NCBI GenBank assembly: GCA_002359495.1
Contig: DENB01000051.1
Coordinates: forward strand, 1-64,000
DNA from: Enterobacteriaceae bacterium UBA2655
GTDB taxonomy: Bacteria > Pseudomonadota > Gammaproteobacteria > Enterobacterales > Enterobacteriaceae
Reading direction: 5' to 3'
Length of the DNA stretch: 64,000 bases
Shown piece after piece: positions 25,983 through 35,640 of this stretch (position 1 is the stretch's first letter; each line of letters starts with the position of its first letter). Under the pieces are notes generated by a model. That model was not told the origin of the DNA and ran no database searches. It worked only from the letters and a program-made list of their open reading frames with translations. The position numbers and the translations under genes are program-made.

Positions 25983-26130
25983 CATAAACTCCTTGTGATT
26001 AAAAGTGGGGCTGTCGAACAGAACCATTTTAAGGAAGAGTTAGTAAACCAAGGTTATCATTTTTGGTGAAAATTATCATGGCTGCTTTCCGCTCCGGCCT
26101 CCCTGCCAGAGCTGAACAAAGCGCCCTCTC

Positions 26131-26760
26131 TCAGTAAAGCCACAGCGAACGCACAATCATAAAATGACCGGCGAAGTAACAAGCGGCGACAATGGCGCTG
26201 TCGGCGCGGAAACGGCGGCGGTAGTGGCTGATAAACCAGACGATATTCGCCAGCAGTAGCAGGCTGGCGCCCACTACCAGCGAGAAGCTGTAGTCCGTAG
26301 GGCGGAAGAAGTACTGCTCCGCCGCCAGCCAGGTCATCACCAGCGTCATGCCGATAAAGGTGGAAATCGGCCAGCGCAGATCCTCCAGCCGCGTCCAGAT
26401 GGTCGCAATCACCAGCACACCGATAATCAGCAGCACCAACGGAATCGGCCAGAAAAAGCTCATGGTCATATTCGCCGCGAAGCTGATGGTATAAAGCAGG
26501 TGCGACAGAAAAAACGCGCCGAGGGCGTAAAGCATGCGCTGGCGCGGCAACAGCGTCAGCGCGTCGCCGATCAGCGTCGCCACCAGCCCCGCCAGAATCA
26601 GGTAATCGGTGCTGTGCAGCCTCGGCGCCTGCCATGCCCAGGCGACAAGCAGCAACAGCGTGACAGGTTTGAAGACCCAGCGTTGCCACTGCGGTCCGCG
26701 ATAAGAGGCGTCAACATAGAGCCAACCGGAAAAAAGTACCGCAAGGAAAGACCAAAGCAT
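26131..26760 (-). CDS. yhhN: YhhN-family lysoplasmalogenase-like membrane protein
   Basis: A 209-residue inner-membrane protein, close in length and sequence to E. coli YhhN (208 aa): [59 protein letters not shown] and [23 protein letters not shown] (segments quoted in part). About eight membrane helices are expected. The family (TMEM86/YhhN) includes lysoplasmalogenases, but activity of the enterobacterial protein is an inference. Start is the ATG of MLWSF with GGGAGAAAAC upstream; five codons of frame beyond it lack a site. Divergent from yhhM as in K-12. Confidence 0.94.
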   Translation of the reverse strand: MLWSFLAVLFSGWLYVDASYRGPQWQRWVFKPVTLLLLVAWAWQAPRLHSTDYLILAGLVATLIGDALTLLPRQRMLYALGAFFLSHLLYTISFAANMTMSFFWPIPLVLLIIGVLVIATIWTRLEDLRWPISTFIGMTLVMTWLAAEQYFFRPTDYSFSLVVGASLLLLANIVWFISHYRRRFRADSAIVAACYFAGHFMIVRSLWLY

Positions 26761-26917
26761 GTTTTCTCCCTTCACGAACAGAACGTCCGCTAATCAGATG
26801 AAAATTCCCAAAATTTCGATCTCAGTTTAGGTTACGGCCGGTGAATGTGACAATCAGGCTTCTCTGGTTGTATCCTTTGCCGCCACCTTATTTGAAACGC
26901 AAAGTGCGGGAGAAAAT

Positions 26918-27274
26918 ATGAGCAAGCCGCCGCTCCTCTTTTTTATCGTTCTGGCCATTATCGCCGTGCTGGCGACCCGTCAGTTTATCAAGCAGCGGCG
27001 CGAAATCGCCGTCAACGATGCGTCGCCCGTGCAGATGCTGCCGGCCCAAATAAAGAGCAAACGCGAATATCCGACCTCGAACCGCCGCTCGCGTCAGCGC
27101 GAAGTGATCGCCGGCGAGGAGATGCGCTACGAGGTCTGGTTTCATCCCCTGAACGGCGCGGGCGACTTTAAGCTGATGCTGAATGCCGGCGATTATCACC
27201 AGCTGGATAAAAACGTGAAGGGCGAACTGAAAGTGCAGGGCACGCGCTTTGTCAGCTTTACGCCCGCGCCCTGA
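26918..27274 (+). CDS. yhhM: DUF2500 protein YhhM
   Basis: A 118-residue protein with one N-terminal membrane anchor (LLFFIVLAIIAVLATRQF, residues about 6-23) and a soluble domain, probably periplasmic or cytoplasmic-facing; topology is unproven. It aligns with E. coli YhhM (119 aa) at MSKPPL, QQRRE-like KQRREIAVND, NRRSRQREV and the end KGxLKxQGTRFVSF. The function of DUF2500 is unknown. Good upstream sequence GGGAGAAAAT. It lies between yhhN and yhhL in conserved order. Confidence 0.92.
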   Translation: MSKPPLLFFIVLAIIAVLATRQFIKQRREIAVNDASPVQMLPAQIKSKREYPTSNRRSRQREVIAGEEMRYEVWFHPLNGAGDFKLMLNAGDYHQLDKNVKGELKVQGTRFVSFTPAP

Positions 27275-27298
27275 GCGCGAGCGCGTTACGCCTGAGTA

Positions 27299-27568
27299 TT
27301 ACTGCTTCGGATAGTGTTTTTTCTGCCATGCCAGCAGTTCGAATACGCCGAAGACGAAGATTTTCAGCTGCGTCGTTCGGCTGAGCTTCGCGGCGTCTTT
27401 GGGCTGGGTCGCGCGCAGCAGCACCAGCTGCAGGCCGTGCATAATCACCATAAAAAACAGCGCCACGTTGACGAAGTAAGTCAGCGGTTTAGGAAAAGGC
27501 TGCACCAGATTCAGCAGCAAAAAAGCCCATACGCAGACCATCAGCAGGCGTCCCAGATTAATCAGCAT
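27299..27568 (-). CDS. yhhL: DUF1145 membrane protein YhhL
   Basis: An 89-residue inner-membrane protein with two or three hydrophobic segments (LGRLLMVCVWAFLLLNLV; YFVNVALFFMVIMHGLQLVLL), equal in length to E. coli YhhL. Function unknown. Its start lies inside the end of rsmD (11-bp overlap), so the two are probably translated in tandem from one message. I reject the longer frame that starts 39 codons earlier inside rsmD. Confidence 0.92.
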   Translation of the reverse strand: MLINLGRLLMVCVWAFLLLNLVQPFPKPLTYFVNVALFFMVIMHGLQLVLLRATQPKDAAKLSRTTQLKIFVFGVFELLAWQKKHYPKQ

Positions 27569-28157
27569 CGCGCGTCTCCTGTTGGCGATGATACAGACGA
27601 TAAGCCACCTGACCGGCGATCTTCTCGCGGTGCAGATGCCAGTGAACGGGAACCGGCGGCGCGCCGTGCTCCACTTCGCTCTCAACGTAGATCAGCGCGT
27701 CGGCGGCCAGCCAGCCGTTCTGCTCCAGTAGCGACAGCGTCTCCAGCAGCAGCCCTTTGCGGAACGGCGGATCGATAAACACCACGTCGTAAGGCTCGCC
27801 GGTTTGCGCCAGCCAGCTCAGCGTATTGGTCTGGATCACCTTACCCTGCGACGCGCCCAAAGTGCGCAGATTTTTTTCCAGCTGCTGCGCCACCGGGCGC
27901 TCCAGCTCCAGCAGCGTGGCCGAGGCGGCGTAGCGCGACAGCGCTTCCAGCCCCAGCGCGCCGCTGCCAGCGAAACAGTCAAGACAGCGCGCCTGGCGAA
28001 TATCGGGCGCGAGCCAGTTAAACAGGGTTTCACGCACCCGGTCGGTAGTGGGGCGCAAACCGGCGCTGTCGGGCACCGGCAATTTACGCCCGCGCCACTG
28101 GCCGCCGATCAGGCGAATCTGCCCGGCACCGCCGGCGCTGCGGGGTTTTTTATTCAT
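27558..28157 (-). CDS. rsmD: 16S rRNA (guanine966-N2)-methyltransferase
   Basis: Methylates G966 of 16S rRNA in the assembling 30S subunit, using S-adenosylmethionine. About 199 residues, with the SAM-binding motif LDCFAGSGALGLEALSR and the catalytic (D/N)PPF/Y-type motif as IDPPFRKG, and GQIRLIGGQWRGRKLPVPD at the N-terminus as in E. coli RsmD. I place the start at ATG 28157 (MNKKPRSAG); an in-frame GTG at 28166 adds three residues. Divergent from ftsY across about 250 bp and overlapping yhhL downstream, as in K-12. Confidence 0.95.
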   Translation of the reverse strand: MNKKPRSAGGAGQIRLIGGQWRGRKLPVPDSAGLRPTTDRVRETLFNWLAPDIRQARCLDCFAGSGALGLEALSRYAASATLLELERPVAQQLEKNLRTLGASQGKVIQTNTLSWLAQTGEPYDVVFIDPPFRKGLLLETLSLLEQNGWLAADALIYVESEVEHGAPPVPVHWHLHREKIAGQVAYRLYHRQQETRDAD

Positions 28158-28404
28158 CTTGCTCACAACTCGTCATAATTTGTTGCGTAGTTTAACGGGC
28201 GCAGAGGCGAGAAGAAACGTTAAAAAAGGGTGCTGTGGTGCGCTGGCTGGAAAGTGTTAGACTAGCAGGCTCGGTTCCTGATGTGATGTGGTATCAATGC
28301 GTTCCGCGTCCGGTCACGGAATCGCCCCTGAATTTATCAAGTTTATTTGCACCCCGATAGCCGTCATCGGCCGGGTTTGAGCCATCGAGGAGTGTGGTCA
28401 CACA

Positions 28405-29913
28405 ATGGCAAAAGAGAAAAAACGTGGCTTTTTTTCCTGGCTGGGCTTTGGCAAAGAAGAAGAGAAACAGCCGGCTGCCGAAGAGAAAGAGAGCGTAGCG
28501 CAGCCTGAAGAGGCGGCGACAGATCGTCAGGCGGAAGCCGAGGAAATTCCTGAAGTCGCGCGCGCCGAAGCGCAGGCGGAAGCCACAGTCGCCGTCACCG
28601 AAGCGGTGGCGCAGGCGCAGGCTGAACATGCTGAGCCGGCAACGGAAGCGGAAAGCGCCATCGTTGCGCAAGAGCCGGAAACCGGGCAGCCGGATGTCGC
28701 TGCGGTTGAAGAAACGGAAGCGGCGCAGCCGGTTATCGTCGCCGTAGAAGAGGAGACGCTGCCGGAAGAGACTGCGCATCCTGAACGCGCTCCGGTCGAA
28801 GAGGAGCCGCAGGCGGAAGAGCTGGCGGAAGAAGAAGCCGGCGAGCCGCTCAGCGACGAAGAGCTGGAAGCGCTGGCGCTGGCCGAGGTCGCGCCGGACA
28901 GCGACGAGGCGGACAGCGCGTCGGTCGATACCGTCAGCGATCTGCCGCTTGCCGCCGCGCCCATCGTTACCCAGGAGCAGGAGCGCCCGACCAAAGAGGG
29001 CTTCTTTGCCCGCCTGAAGCGCAGCCTGGTCAAAACGCGCCAGAATCTCGGCTCCGGTTTCATCAGCCTGTTCCGCGGTAAAAAAATCGACGACGAGCTC
29101 TTTGAAGAGTTGGAAGAGCAGCTGCTGATCGCCGACGTCGGCGTGGAAACCACGCGCCGCATCATCACCAACCTGACGCAGCAGGCGAGCCGCAAACAGC
29201 TGCGCGACGCCGAAGCGCTCTACGGTCTGCTGAAGGCGGAAATGGCCGGCATTTTGCAAAAGGTCGACGCGCCGCTTGATGTCGGCGGCAAAACGCCGTT
29301 CGTCATTCTGATGGTAGGCGTCAACGGCGTCGGCAAAACCACCACTATCGGCAAGCTGGCGCGTCAATATCAGGCGCAGGGCAAAAGCGTGATGCTGGCG
29401 GCGGGCGACACCTTCCGCGCGGCGGCGGTGGAGCAGCTGCAGGTCTGGGGCGAGCGCAACAACATCCCGGTCGTGGCGCAGCATACCGGCGCTGATTCCG
29501 CCTCGGTGATTTTCGACGCCATCCAGGCGGCGAAAGCGCGCAAGGTGGATGTGCTGATCGCCGACACCGCAGGCCGTTTGCAGAATAAATCGCACCTGAT
29601 GGAAGAGCTGAAGAAGATCACGCGCGTGATGAAGAAGCTGGATGAAGACGCGCCGCACGAAGTGATGCTGACCATCGACGCCAGCACCGGCCAGAACGCC
29701 ATTAGCCAGGCGAAGCTGTTCCACGAGGCGGTGGGGCTTACCGGCATTACGCTCACCAAGCTGGACGGCACCGCCAAGGGCGGCGTGATCTTCTCGGTGG
29801 CCGATCAGTTCGGCATTCCGATTCGTTATATCGGTGTTGGGGAAGGCATCGAAGATTTGCGGCCGTTCAAGGCTGAGGATTTTATTGAGGCACTGTTTGC
29901 CCGAGAGGACTAA
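28405..29913 (+). CDS. ftsY: Signal recognition particle receptor FtsY
   Basis: The SRP receptor GTPase, which docks Ffh-ribosome complexes at the inner membrane for co-translational insertion. The 502-residue product has a short basic lipid-binding start (MAKEKKRGFFSWLGFGKEEE), a long acidic A domain of low complexity (about 12-200), then the NG domain: the N helices, G1 GVNGVGKTTTIGKLA near residue 305, G3 DTAGRLQNKSHLM, and G4 LTKLDGTAKGG. Start ATG is 12 bp after GAGGAG, a long spacing. First gene of ftsY-ftsE-ftsX, which are 5 bp apart then overlapping. Slightly longer than E. coli FtsY (497 aa). Confidence 0.97.
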   Translation: MAKEKKRGFFSWLGFGKEEEKQPAAEEKESVAQPEEAATDRQAEAEEIPEVARAEAQAEATVAVTEAVAQAQAEHAEPATEAESAIVAQEPETGQPDVAAVEETEAAQPVIVAVEEETLPEETAHPERAPVEEEPQAEELAEEEAGEPLSDEELEALALAEVAPDSDEADSASVDTVSDLPLAAAPIVTQEQERPTKEGFFARLKRSLVKTRQNLGSGFISLFRGKKIDDELFEELEEQLLIADVGVETTRRIITNLTQQASRKQLRDAEALYGLLKAEMAGILQKVDAPLDVGGKTPFVILMVGVNGVGKTTTIGKLARQYQAQGKSVMLAAGDTFRAAAVEQLQVWGERNNIPVVAQHTGADSASVIFDAIQAAKARKVDVLIADTAGRLQNKSHLMEELKKITRVMKKLDEDAPHEVMLTIDASTGQNAISQAKLFHEAVGLTGITLTKLDGTAKGGVIFSVADQFGIPIRYIGVGEGIEDLRPFKAEDFIEALFARED

Positions 29914-29918
29914 TTTGG

Positions 29919-30587
29919 ATGATTCGCTTTGAAGAGGTCAGTAAGGCTTATCTCGGTGGACGTCAGGCGTTGCAGGGGGTGGATTTCCATCTGCGCCCCG
30001 GCGAAATGGCGTTCCTGACCGGCCACTCCGGCGCAGGGAAGAGCACCTTGCTGAAGCTGATTTGTGGTATTGAGCGGCCAAGCGCCGGACAAATCTGGTT
30101 TGGCGGCCACGACATTACCCGTCTGCGCAACAGCGAAGTGCCTTTTCTGCGCCGCCAGATCGGCATGATCTTCCAGGATCACCACCTGTTGATGGATCGT
30201 TCGGTCTACGACAACGTGGCGATCCCGCTGATCATCTCCGGCGCCAGCGGCGAAGATATTCGCCGTCGCGTTTCGGCGGCGCTGGATAAAGTCGGCCTGC
30301 TCGACAAAGCGAAAAGCTATCCTATTCAGCTCTCCGGCGGCGAACAGCAGCGCGTCGGCATCGCCCGCGCGGTGGTGAATAAGCCGTCGGTGCTGCTGGC
30401 GGACGAGCCGACCGGCAACCTCGACAACGCGCTGTCGGAAGATATCCTGCGCCTGTTCGAAGAGTTCAACCGCGTAGGCGTGACGGTGCTGATGGCGACG
30501 CACGACCTCGGTTTGATTACGCGCCGCCGTTATCGGGTGATGACGCTAAACCAGGGACGTTTGCACGGAGGCCACGATGGTCAATAA
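29919..30587 (+). CDS. ftsE: Cell division ATP-binding protein FtsE
   Basis: The ATPase of the FtsEX complex, which acts at the septal ring to activate peptidoglycan hydrolases through EnvC. The 222 residues contain Walker [15 protein letters not shown], the Q-loop FQDHHLL, the signature [14 protein letters not shown], Walker [13 protein letters not shown] and the switch His of MATHDLG. Length equals E. coli FtsE. Starts 5 bp after ftsY and overlaps ftsX by 11 bp, so translation is likely coupled. Confidence 0.97.
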   Translation: MIRFEEVSKAYLGGRQALQGVDFHLRPGEMAFLTGHSGAGKSTLLKLICGIERPSAGQIWFGGHDITRLRNSEVPFLRRQIGMIFQDHHLLMDRSVYDNVAIPLIISGASGEDIRRRVSAALDKVGLLDKAKSYPIQLSGGEQQRVGIARAVVNKPSVLLADEPTGNLDNALSEDILRLFEEFNRVGVTVLMATHDLGLITRRRYRVMTLNQGRLHGGHDGQ

Positions 30588-31563
30588 ACGCAACAAACGC
30601 GCAGCGGCGCCGAAAACCAAACAGCAACCTTCGAAAACCAAAGCGCTGAAGGGCGGCTGGCAGGAACAGTGGCGCTACGCCCTGCGCGGCACGCTCTCCG
30701 ATATGTGGCGTCAGCCGCTGGCGACGCTGCTGACCGTGATGGTGATCGCCATCTCACTAACGCTGCCCAGCGTCTGCTACATGGTCTGGAAAAACGTCAG
30801 CCAGGCGGCGACCCAGTGGTATCCGGCGCCGCAGCTGACGGTTTACCTGTCGAAAACGCTGGACGACAGCGCGGCGGAGAACGTCGCGACGCAGTTGAAA
30901 CAGCTGGACGGCGTGGATAACGTCAACTATCTGACGCGCGAAGAGGCGCTCAGCGAGTTCCGCAACTGGTCGGGATTCGGCGGCGCCATGGATATGCTGG
31001 AACAGAACCCGCTGCCGGCGGTGGCGATTATTACGCCGAAGCTGAATTTCCAGAACTCTGACACTATGCAAAATCTGCGCGAGCGCGTGGCGAAGGTCGA
31101 CGGCGTGGATGAAGTGCGCATGGACGACAGCTGGTTTGCCCGCCTCGCGGCGCTGACCGGTCTGGTCGGCCAGGTGGCGGCGATGATCGGCATTCTGATG
31201 GTGGTGGCGGTGTTCCTGGTGATCGGCAACAGCGTGCGCCTCAGCATTTTCGCCCGGCGCGACACTATCAACGTGCAGAAGCTGATCGGCGCCACCGACG
31301 GCTTTATCCTGCGGCCTTTCCTCTATGGCGGAGCGCTGCTCGGACTGAGCGGCGCGCTGCTGTCGCTGATCCTCTCCGAAGTGCTGGTGCTGCGTCTGCA
31401 AACCGTGGTGGCGCACGTGGCGGCGGTGTTCGGCACCACCTTTACCCTGGAAGGCTTCTCCTGGGATGAGGCGCTGCTGCTGCTGTTGATCGCCGCGATG
31501 ATCGGCTGGATCGCCGCCTGGCTGGCGACGGCGCAACATTTACGTCGATTTACGCCGCAGTAA
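30577..31563 (+). CDS. ftsX: Cell division protein FtsX
   Basis: The membrane partner of FtsE, which transmits ATP hydrolysis across the inner membrane to EnvC and amidases. The 328 residues have four membrane helices: one near 48-70 ([23 protein letters not shown]) and three in the C-terminal half ([60 protein letters not shown]), with a periplasmic loop between the first two. Conserved blocks include [16 protein letters not shown] and [17 protein letters not shown]. It is shorter than K-12 FtsX (352 aa) because the cytoplasmic N-terminal extension is reduced to a basic stretch. Confidence 0.97.
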   Translation: MVNKRNKRAAAPKTKQQPSKTKALKGGWQEQWRYALRGTLSDMWRQPLATLLTVMVIAISLTLPSVCYMVWKNVSQAATQWYPAPQLTVYLSKTLDDSAAENVATQLKQLDGVDNVNYLTREEALSEFRNWSGFGGAMDMLEQNPLPAVAIITPKLNFQNSDTMQNLRERVAKVDGVDEVRMDDSWFARLAALTGLVGQVAAMIGILMVVAVFLVIGNSVRLSIFARRDTINVQKLIGATDGFILRPFLYGGALLGLSGALLSLILSEVLVLRLQTVVAHVAAVFGTTFTLEGFSWDEALLLLLIAAMIGWIAAWLATAQHLRRFTPQ

Positions 31564-31675
31564 CCAACAGCAACGTTTTTTTGATATAATGTTCCTCTGC
31601 TGCCGACGACAAAGGAAGCAGAGGAGATCCTTCCCTGATCCTTTTCCCGTCATCTGTGTGTAAAATATTCACTGC

Positions 31676-31709
31676 TATAATTGAACTTGTGGATAACTTT
31701 GTCGTCCAA
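31676..31709 (+). promoter_or_regulatory. rpoH promoters: sigma-70-type -10 and sigma-E promoter
   Basis: GAACTT (31683-31688), a 16-bp spacer and TCCAA (31705-31709) match the sigma-E promoter GAACTT-N16-TCTRA, and the neighbouring TTGAACTTGTGGATAA is the same as at E. coli rpoH P3. This allows rpoH expression at lethal heat. A TATAAT (31676-31681) immediately upstream, and another at 31585-31590 just after ftsX, are candidate sigma-70 -10 elements. Confidence 0.72.
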
Positions 31710-31807
31710 GTAGCACAGATTGCTTTCGATTTTTGAGCGGCGTTGACATACTGTAACGTTCGCTCAGGGAATTGTGCGGCAACTCCATTGAATTTGTGAG
31801 GGTTTGA

Positions 31808-32665
31808 ATGACCAAAGAAATGCAAACTTTAGCTATTGCTCCTCTCGGCAACCTGGAATCTTATATTCGGGCCGCCAACGTCTGGCCGATGCTGTCGGCA
31901 GAAGAGGAAAAAGCGCTGGCTGAACGGCTGCATTACCAGGGCGATCTGGATGCGGCTAAGACGCTGATCCTGTCTCACCTGCGCTTTGTAGTTCATATCG
32001 CTCGAAATTATTCCGGTTACGGCCTGCCGCAGGCGGACCTGATTCAGGAAGGCAACATCGGCCTGATGAAGGCGGTGCGTCGCTTCAACCCTGAAGTGGG
32101 CGTGCGCCTGGTTTCCTTCGCCGTACACTGGATTAAAGCCGAAATTCACGAATACGTGCTGCGTAACTGGCGTATCGTGAAGGTTGCGACCACGAAAGCG
32201 CAGCGCAAGCTGTTCTTTAACCTGCGTAAAACCAAGCAGCGTCTGGGCTGGTTTAACCAGGACGAAGTGGAGATGGTGGCGCGTGAGCTGGGCGTGAGCA
32301 GCAAAGATGTGCGTGAGATGGAGTCACGTATGGCGGCGCAGGATATGACCTTCGATATGTCGTCAGACGACGAAAGCAGCGAAGGCAAAACCATGGCGCC
32401 CGTGCTCTATCTGCAGGATAAAACTTCGGACTTCGCCGACGGCATCGAAGAGGATAACTGGGATGCCCATGCCGCCGACAAGCTGAGCGACGCGATGCAG
32501 GGGCTGGACGAACGTAGCCAGCACATTATCCGCGCGCGCTGGCTCGACGAAGAGAACAAAACCACGCTGCAGGAGCTGGCCGATCGCTACGGCGTCTCTG
32601 CGGAACGAGTAAGGCAGCTGGAAAAAAACGCCATGAAGAAACTGCGCATGGCGATCGAAGCATAA
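31808..32665 (+). CDS. rpoH: RNA polymerase sigma-32 factor (heat shock)
   Basis: The heat-shock sigma factor, which directs RNA polymerase to chaperone and protease promoters. The 285 residues have region 2.1-2.4 ([37 protein letters not shown] in part), the RpoH box [17 protein letters not shown] used for DnaK/FtsH control, region 3 and the region 4 HTH ([26 protein letters not shown] in part). Length is one residue more than E. coli RpoH. AGGGTTTGA precedes the ATG. Known control by an mRNA thermometer in the 5' coding region is expected but not modelled here. Follows ftsX in conserved order with its own promoters. Confidence 0.98.
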   Translation: MTKEMQTLAIAPLGNLESYIRAANVWPMLSAEEEKALAERLHYQGDLDAAKTLILSHLRFVVHIARNYSGYGLPQADLIQEGNIGLMKAVRRFNPEVGVRLVSFAVHWIKAEIHEYVLRNWRIVKVATTKAQRKLFFNLRKTKQRLGWFNQDEVEMVARELGVSSKDVREMESRMAAQDMTFDMSSDDESSEGKTMAPVLYLQDKTSDFADGIEEDNWDAHAADKLSDAMQGLDERSQHIIRARWLDEENKTTLQELADRYGVSAERVRQLEKNAMKKLRMAIEA

Positions 32666-32683
32666 TAGCGATGCATAACGATG

Positions 32684-32710
32684 AAGGGCGACACGAAGTC
32701 GCCCTTTTTT
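32684..32710 (+). terminator. Terminator of rpoH
   Basis: Stem GGGCGAC (32686-32692) / GTCGCCC (32698-32704), 5-nt loop, preceded by AA and followed by six Ts. It lies 20 bp after the rpoH stop and faces the convergent panM gene. Confidence 0.93.
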
Positions 32711-32722
32711 ATTGCCTGCGAT

Positions 32723-33109
32723 TTATTTCACCCAGCCATCTGACTGCGCGCGAAAGCCGCAATTCTGCATAAAGGCCGCGCGCGTCTGCTGTTCGTCGCT
32801 GCCGTCATCGGCAATCCACCAGTCCGTCAGCGAGCTATTCTGCGCTATCGTCTCTTCCAGCAGATACTTCCCCACGCCGCGCCGACGGGTCGCTTCGCGC
32901 ACGCGCAGCGCGGTAATCTTTCCCTGAATGCCGCCGATCTCCAGCTGCAAGGCCGCCAGAAGTCGGTCGTTAAAGCGCGCCGCATAAAGGCGGTGGTTCT
33001 CATCAAGACTTTTCTCAAGCTGATCAATCGCCGCGTCGGGCCAGATTTTAGCTAAATCGATACGGTCCTGAGGCGTGAATTCCGTTAACCGCAAAATAGT
33101 GAGCTTCAT
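32723..33109 (-). CDS. panM: PanD maturation/regulatory factor PanM (PanZ), GNAT fold
   Basis: A 128-residue GNAT-fold protein that triggers self-cleavage of pro-PanD and, with CoA bound, inhibits aspartate decarboxylase in pantothenate synthesis. It matches E. coli PanM/PanZ (127 aa) at MKLTILRL, QDRIDLAKIWPD, NHRLYAARFNDRLLAA, the CoA-binding LRVREATRRRGVGKYLLEE and AFMQNCGF. I start at the ATG of MKLTILRL; three extra codons upstream are possible. Convergent with rpoH as in K-12. Confidence 0.94.
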   Translation of the reverse strand: MKLTILRLTEFTPQDRIDLAKIWPDAAIDQLEKSLDENHRLYAARFNDRLLAALQLEIGGIQGKITALRVREATRRRGVGKYLLEETIAQNSSLTDWWIADDGSDEQQTRAAFMQNCGFRAQSDGWVK

Positions 33110-33514
33110 GACAAACACCTGTGCCAGTACAAAGCGTTAGTGTAGCGAATTTGTACAGTCGGAGCCTGGTAACTTTTTGCGTTAAAAACAGGTGAAACGC
33201 CGTTACAGCTGCCAGGATAGTGGTGTGAAACAGGTATTTCTGAGCAAAACCCCAGCATAATGCGCTGGCTTATCGCGCAAAAAGCCCCCGTTGCTGCCAG
33301 AGAATTATGCTGTGCTAATCGGCTATTACTGAATATGTCGGTTGATTTAAAGAAGAAAATTCCTGTTTAATAACCTGAAAAATAAAGCCTTATCGCACAT
33401 AAACGCCAGATTGTTGCGCTAACTCGTTATTGCGAAATCGTTTTTCGACAATTCTCTGGCAGAAAATAAATGCAAACCACAACAAACACAGACACAACTG
33501 ATGGGGAAGTTCGG
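33110..33514 (+). promoter_or_regulatory. livK upstream region
   Basis: A 405-bp gene-free stretch that should carry the Lrp- and leucine-responsive promoter of the branched-chain amino acid operon. It is AT-rich from about 33300 to 33470. I cannot place Lrp sites or -35/-10 elements with confidence. It contains a small hairpin near 33251-33269 and the long inverted repeat listed separately. Confidence 0.5.
33294..33462. repeat. 13-bp inverted repeats bracketing 143 bp upstream of livK
   Basis: CTGCCAGAGAATT at 33294-33306 has its exact complement AATTCTCTGGCAG at 33450-33462. The enclosed 143 bp are AT-rich and open no frame. The ends look like terminal inverted repeats of a very small element or the arms of a long leader stem; no flanking direct duplication is visible (GTTG against AAAA). 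Confidence 0.85.
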
Positions 33515-34642
33515 ATGAAAATGAGTAAAGGTCGCGCATTACTGGCGGGCTGCGTAGCGTTGGCGATGAGCCACGCTGCGCTGGCGGAAGATATCAAAGT
33601 GGCGATCGTCGGTGCCGTGACCGGTCCGGTCGCGCAGTACGGCGATATGCAATTCACCGGCGCCGCGCAGGCGATTAAAGATATCAATGCCAAAGGCGGC
33701 GTGAACGGCGACAAGCTGGTTGGCGTAGAATATGACGACGCCTGCGACCCGAAACAGGCGGTGGCGGTGGCGAACAAGGTCGTCAACGACGGCATTAAAT
33801 ATGTTATCGGCCACCTTTGCTCCTCTTCGACTCAGCCTGCGTCCGACATTTACAATGACGAAGGCGTGCTGATGATTACCCCGGCCGCGACCGCGCCGGA
33901 GCTGACCGCGCGCGGTTACGAAACCATTATGCGCACCACCGGCCTGGACTCCGATCAGGGCCCGACCGCCGCTAACTATATTCTCGACCAGATCAAACCC
34001 AAGCGCATCGCCGTGGTGCATGACAAGCAGCAGTACGGTCAGGGCCTGGCGGAATCGGTACAGAAAACCCTGAAAGAGAAAGGCGGCAATGTGGTGCTGT
34101 TTGAAGGCATCACCGCAGGCGATAAAGATTTCTCCACGCTGATTGCGCGTCTGAAAAAAGAGAACGTCGACTTCGTTTACTATGGCGGCTACTACCCGGA
34201 AATGGGGCAGATTCTGCGCCAGGCGAAAGCGGCCGGTCTGAACGCCGGCTTTATGGGCCCGGAGGGCGTGGGTAACGCGTCGCTATCCAATATCGCGGGC
34301 GACGCTTCGGAAGGCATTTACGTGACGCTGCCGAAGCGCTACGACCAGCTGCCGGAGAACAAAGCGATCGTTGACGCCATCAAAACTAACAGCGCGCAAA
34401 ACCGTAAAGATCCGACCGGACCTTTCGTCTGGACCACCTATGCGGCGATCCAGTCGCTGGCGGCCGGCATCGAGCGCAGCAAGAGCGACGAACCGGAAGA
34501 GATCGTGAAAAACCTGAAGGGCGGCGAGCCGGTGCCGACAGTGATGGGCAACCTGAGCTGGGACCAGAAAGGCGACCTGAAAGGCTTCGAGTTCGGCGTA
34601 TTCAAATGGCACAAAGACGGTTCTTCTACCGCGGTTAAGTAA
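33515..34642 (+). CDS. livK: Branched-chain amino acid ABC transporter binding protein
   Basis: The periplasmic receptor for leucine, and probably isoleucine and valine, feeding LivHMGF. 375 residues with a signal peptide ([24 protein letters not shown], cleaved near 24). Mature conserved blocks: [59 protein letters not shown] (in part) with the disulfide-type cysteines, and [16 protein letters not shown]. It shares features of both E. coli LivJ (N-terminus, AEDIKVA) and LivK, and is the only such gene here, so the symbol is by operon position. Start ATG 33515 follows GGGGAAG; the longer frame upstream is not signal-peptide-like. Confidence 0.95.
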   Translation: MKMSKGRALLAGCVALAMSHAALAEDIKVAIVGAVTGPVAQYGDMQFTGAAQAIKDINAKGGVNGDKLVGVEYDDACDPKQAVAVANKVVNDGIKYVIGHLCSSSTQPASDIYNDEGVLMITPAATAPELTARGYETIMRTTGLDSDQGPTAANYILDQIKPKRIAVVHDKQQYGQGLAESVQKTLKEKGGNVVLFEGITAGDKDFSTLIARLKKENVDFVYYGGYYPEMGQILRQAKAAGLNAGFMGPEGVGNASLSNIAGDASEGIYVTLPKRYDQLPENKAIVDAIKTNSAQNRKDPTGPFVWTTYAAIQSLAAGIERSKSDEPEEIVKNLKGGEPVPTVMGNLSWDQKGDLKGFEFGVFKWHKDGSSTAVK

Positions 34643-34659
34643 TCGTCCCATCGGCAGAC

Positions 34660-34688
34660 AAATCCCTTGCCGTTGCGGCCGGGGATTT
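34660..34688 (+). other. Stem-loop between livK and livH
   Basis: AAATCCC (34660-34666) pairs with GGGATTT (34682-34688) and is followed by a T and CCCG. It sits in the 71-bp gap after the binding-protein gene. A leaky terminator or 3'-stabilising stem here would make more binding protein than permease, as is usual for ABC importers. Confidence 0.55.
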
Positions 34689-34713
34689 TCCCGTTCTTAT
34701 GCAGGTCTTCACT

Positions 34714-35640
34714 ATGTCCGAGCAGTTTCTTTATTTCATTCAGCAGATGCTTAACGGGGTCACCCTCGGCAGCACCTATGCGCTGATCGCCATCGGTTAC
34801 ACCATGGTCTACGGCATTATCGGCATGATCAACTTCGCCCACGGCGAGGTCTATATGATCGGCAGCTATGTCTCCTTTATCGTGATCGCCGCCCTGATGA
34901 TGATGGGCATCGACACCGGCTGGCTGATGATCGCCGCCGGCTTCGTGATGGCGATCCTGATCTCCAGCGCGTACGGCTGGAGCATCGAGCGCGTCGCCTA
35001 TAAGCCGGTGCGATCGTCGAAGCGCCTGATCGCGCTGATCTCCGCCATCGGCATGTCGATCTTTCTGCAAAACTACGTCAGTCTGACGCAGGGTTCGCGC
35101 GACCTCGCGCTGCCGAGTCTGATTACCGGGCAGTGGACGCTGGGCGAGAGCAACGGCTTTGCGGCGACCGTCTCCACCATGCAGATCGTCATCTGGCTGG
35201 TGACTTTCCTGGCGATGCTGGCGCTGACGCTGTTTATCCGCTATTCGCGGATGGGGCGCGCCTGCCGCGCCTGCGCCGAAGATCTGAAAATGGCGAGCCT
35301 GCTCGGCATCAACACCGACCGCGTGATTTCGCTGACGTTCGTTATCGGCGCGGCGATGGCGGCGGTCGCCGGGGTGCTGCTCGGCCAGTTCTATGGCTCG
35401 ATTAATCCCTTTATCGGCTTTATGGCCGGAATGAAAGCCTTTACCGCCGCGGTGCTTGGCGGCATCGGCAGCATTCCGGGCGCGATGATCGGCGGCCTGG
35501 TGCTCGGCATCGCCGAAGCGCTGACCTCCGCCTATCTCAGCACCGAGTATAAAGATGTCGTCTCCTTCGCACTGCTGATCGTGGTGCTGCTGGTGATGCC
35601 GACCGGCATCCTGGGTCGCCCGGAGGTGGAGAAAGTATGA
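34714..35640 (+). CDS. livH: Branched-chain amino acid ABC transporter permease LivH
   Basis: A 308-residue inner-membrane permease, identical in length to E. coli LivH and nearly so in sequence: [69 protein letters not shown] (in part), and the coupling-helix region [20 protein letters not shown]. Forms the channel with LivM. The start is the ATG of MSEQF; five upstream codons in frame are not conserved. Its end overlaps livM by four bases (ATGA). Confidence 0.97.
   Translation: MSEQFLYFIQQMLNGVTLGSTYALIAIGYTMVYGIIGMINFAHGEVYMIGSYVSFIVIAALMMMGIDTGWLMIAAGFVMAILISSAYGWSIERVAYKPVRSSKRLIALISAIGMSIFLQNYVSLTQGSRDLALPSLITGQWTLGESNGFAATVSTMQIVIWLVTFLAMLALTLFIRYSRMGRACRACAEDLKMASLLGINTDRVISLTFVIGAAMAAVAGVLLGQFYGSINPFIGFMAGMKAFTAAVLGGIGSIPGAMIGGLVLGIAEALTSAYLSTEYKDVVSFALLIVVLLVMPTGILGRPEVEKV

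Noticed and set aside
26057..26689. 210-codon frame overlapping yhhN in the same direction
   Set aside because: It is the alternate frame of yhhN; the yhhN frame matches its orthologue along the whole length.
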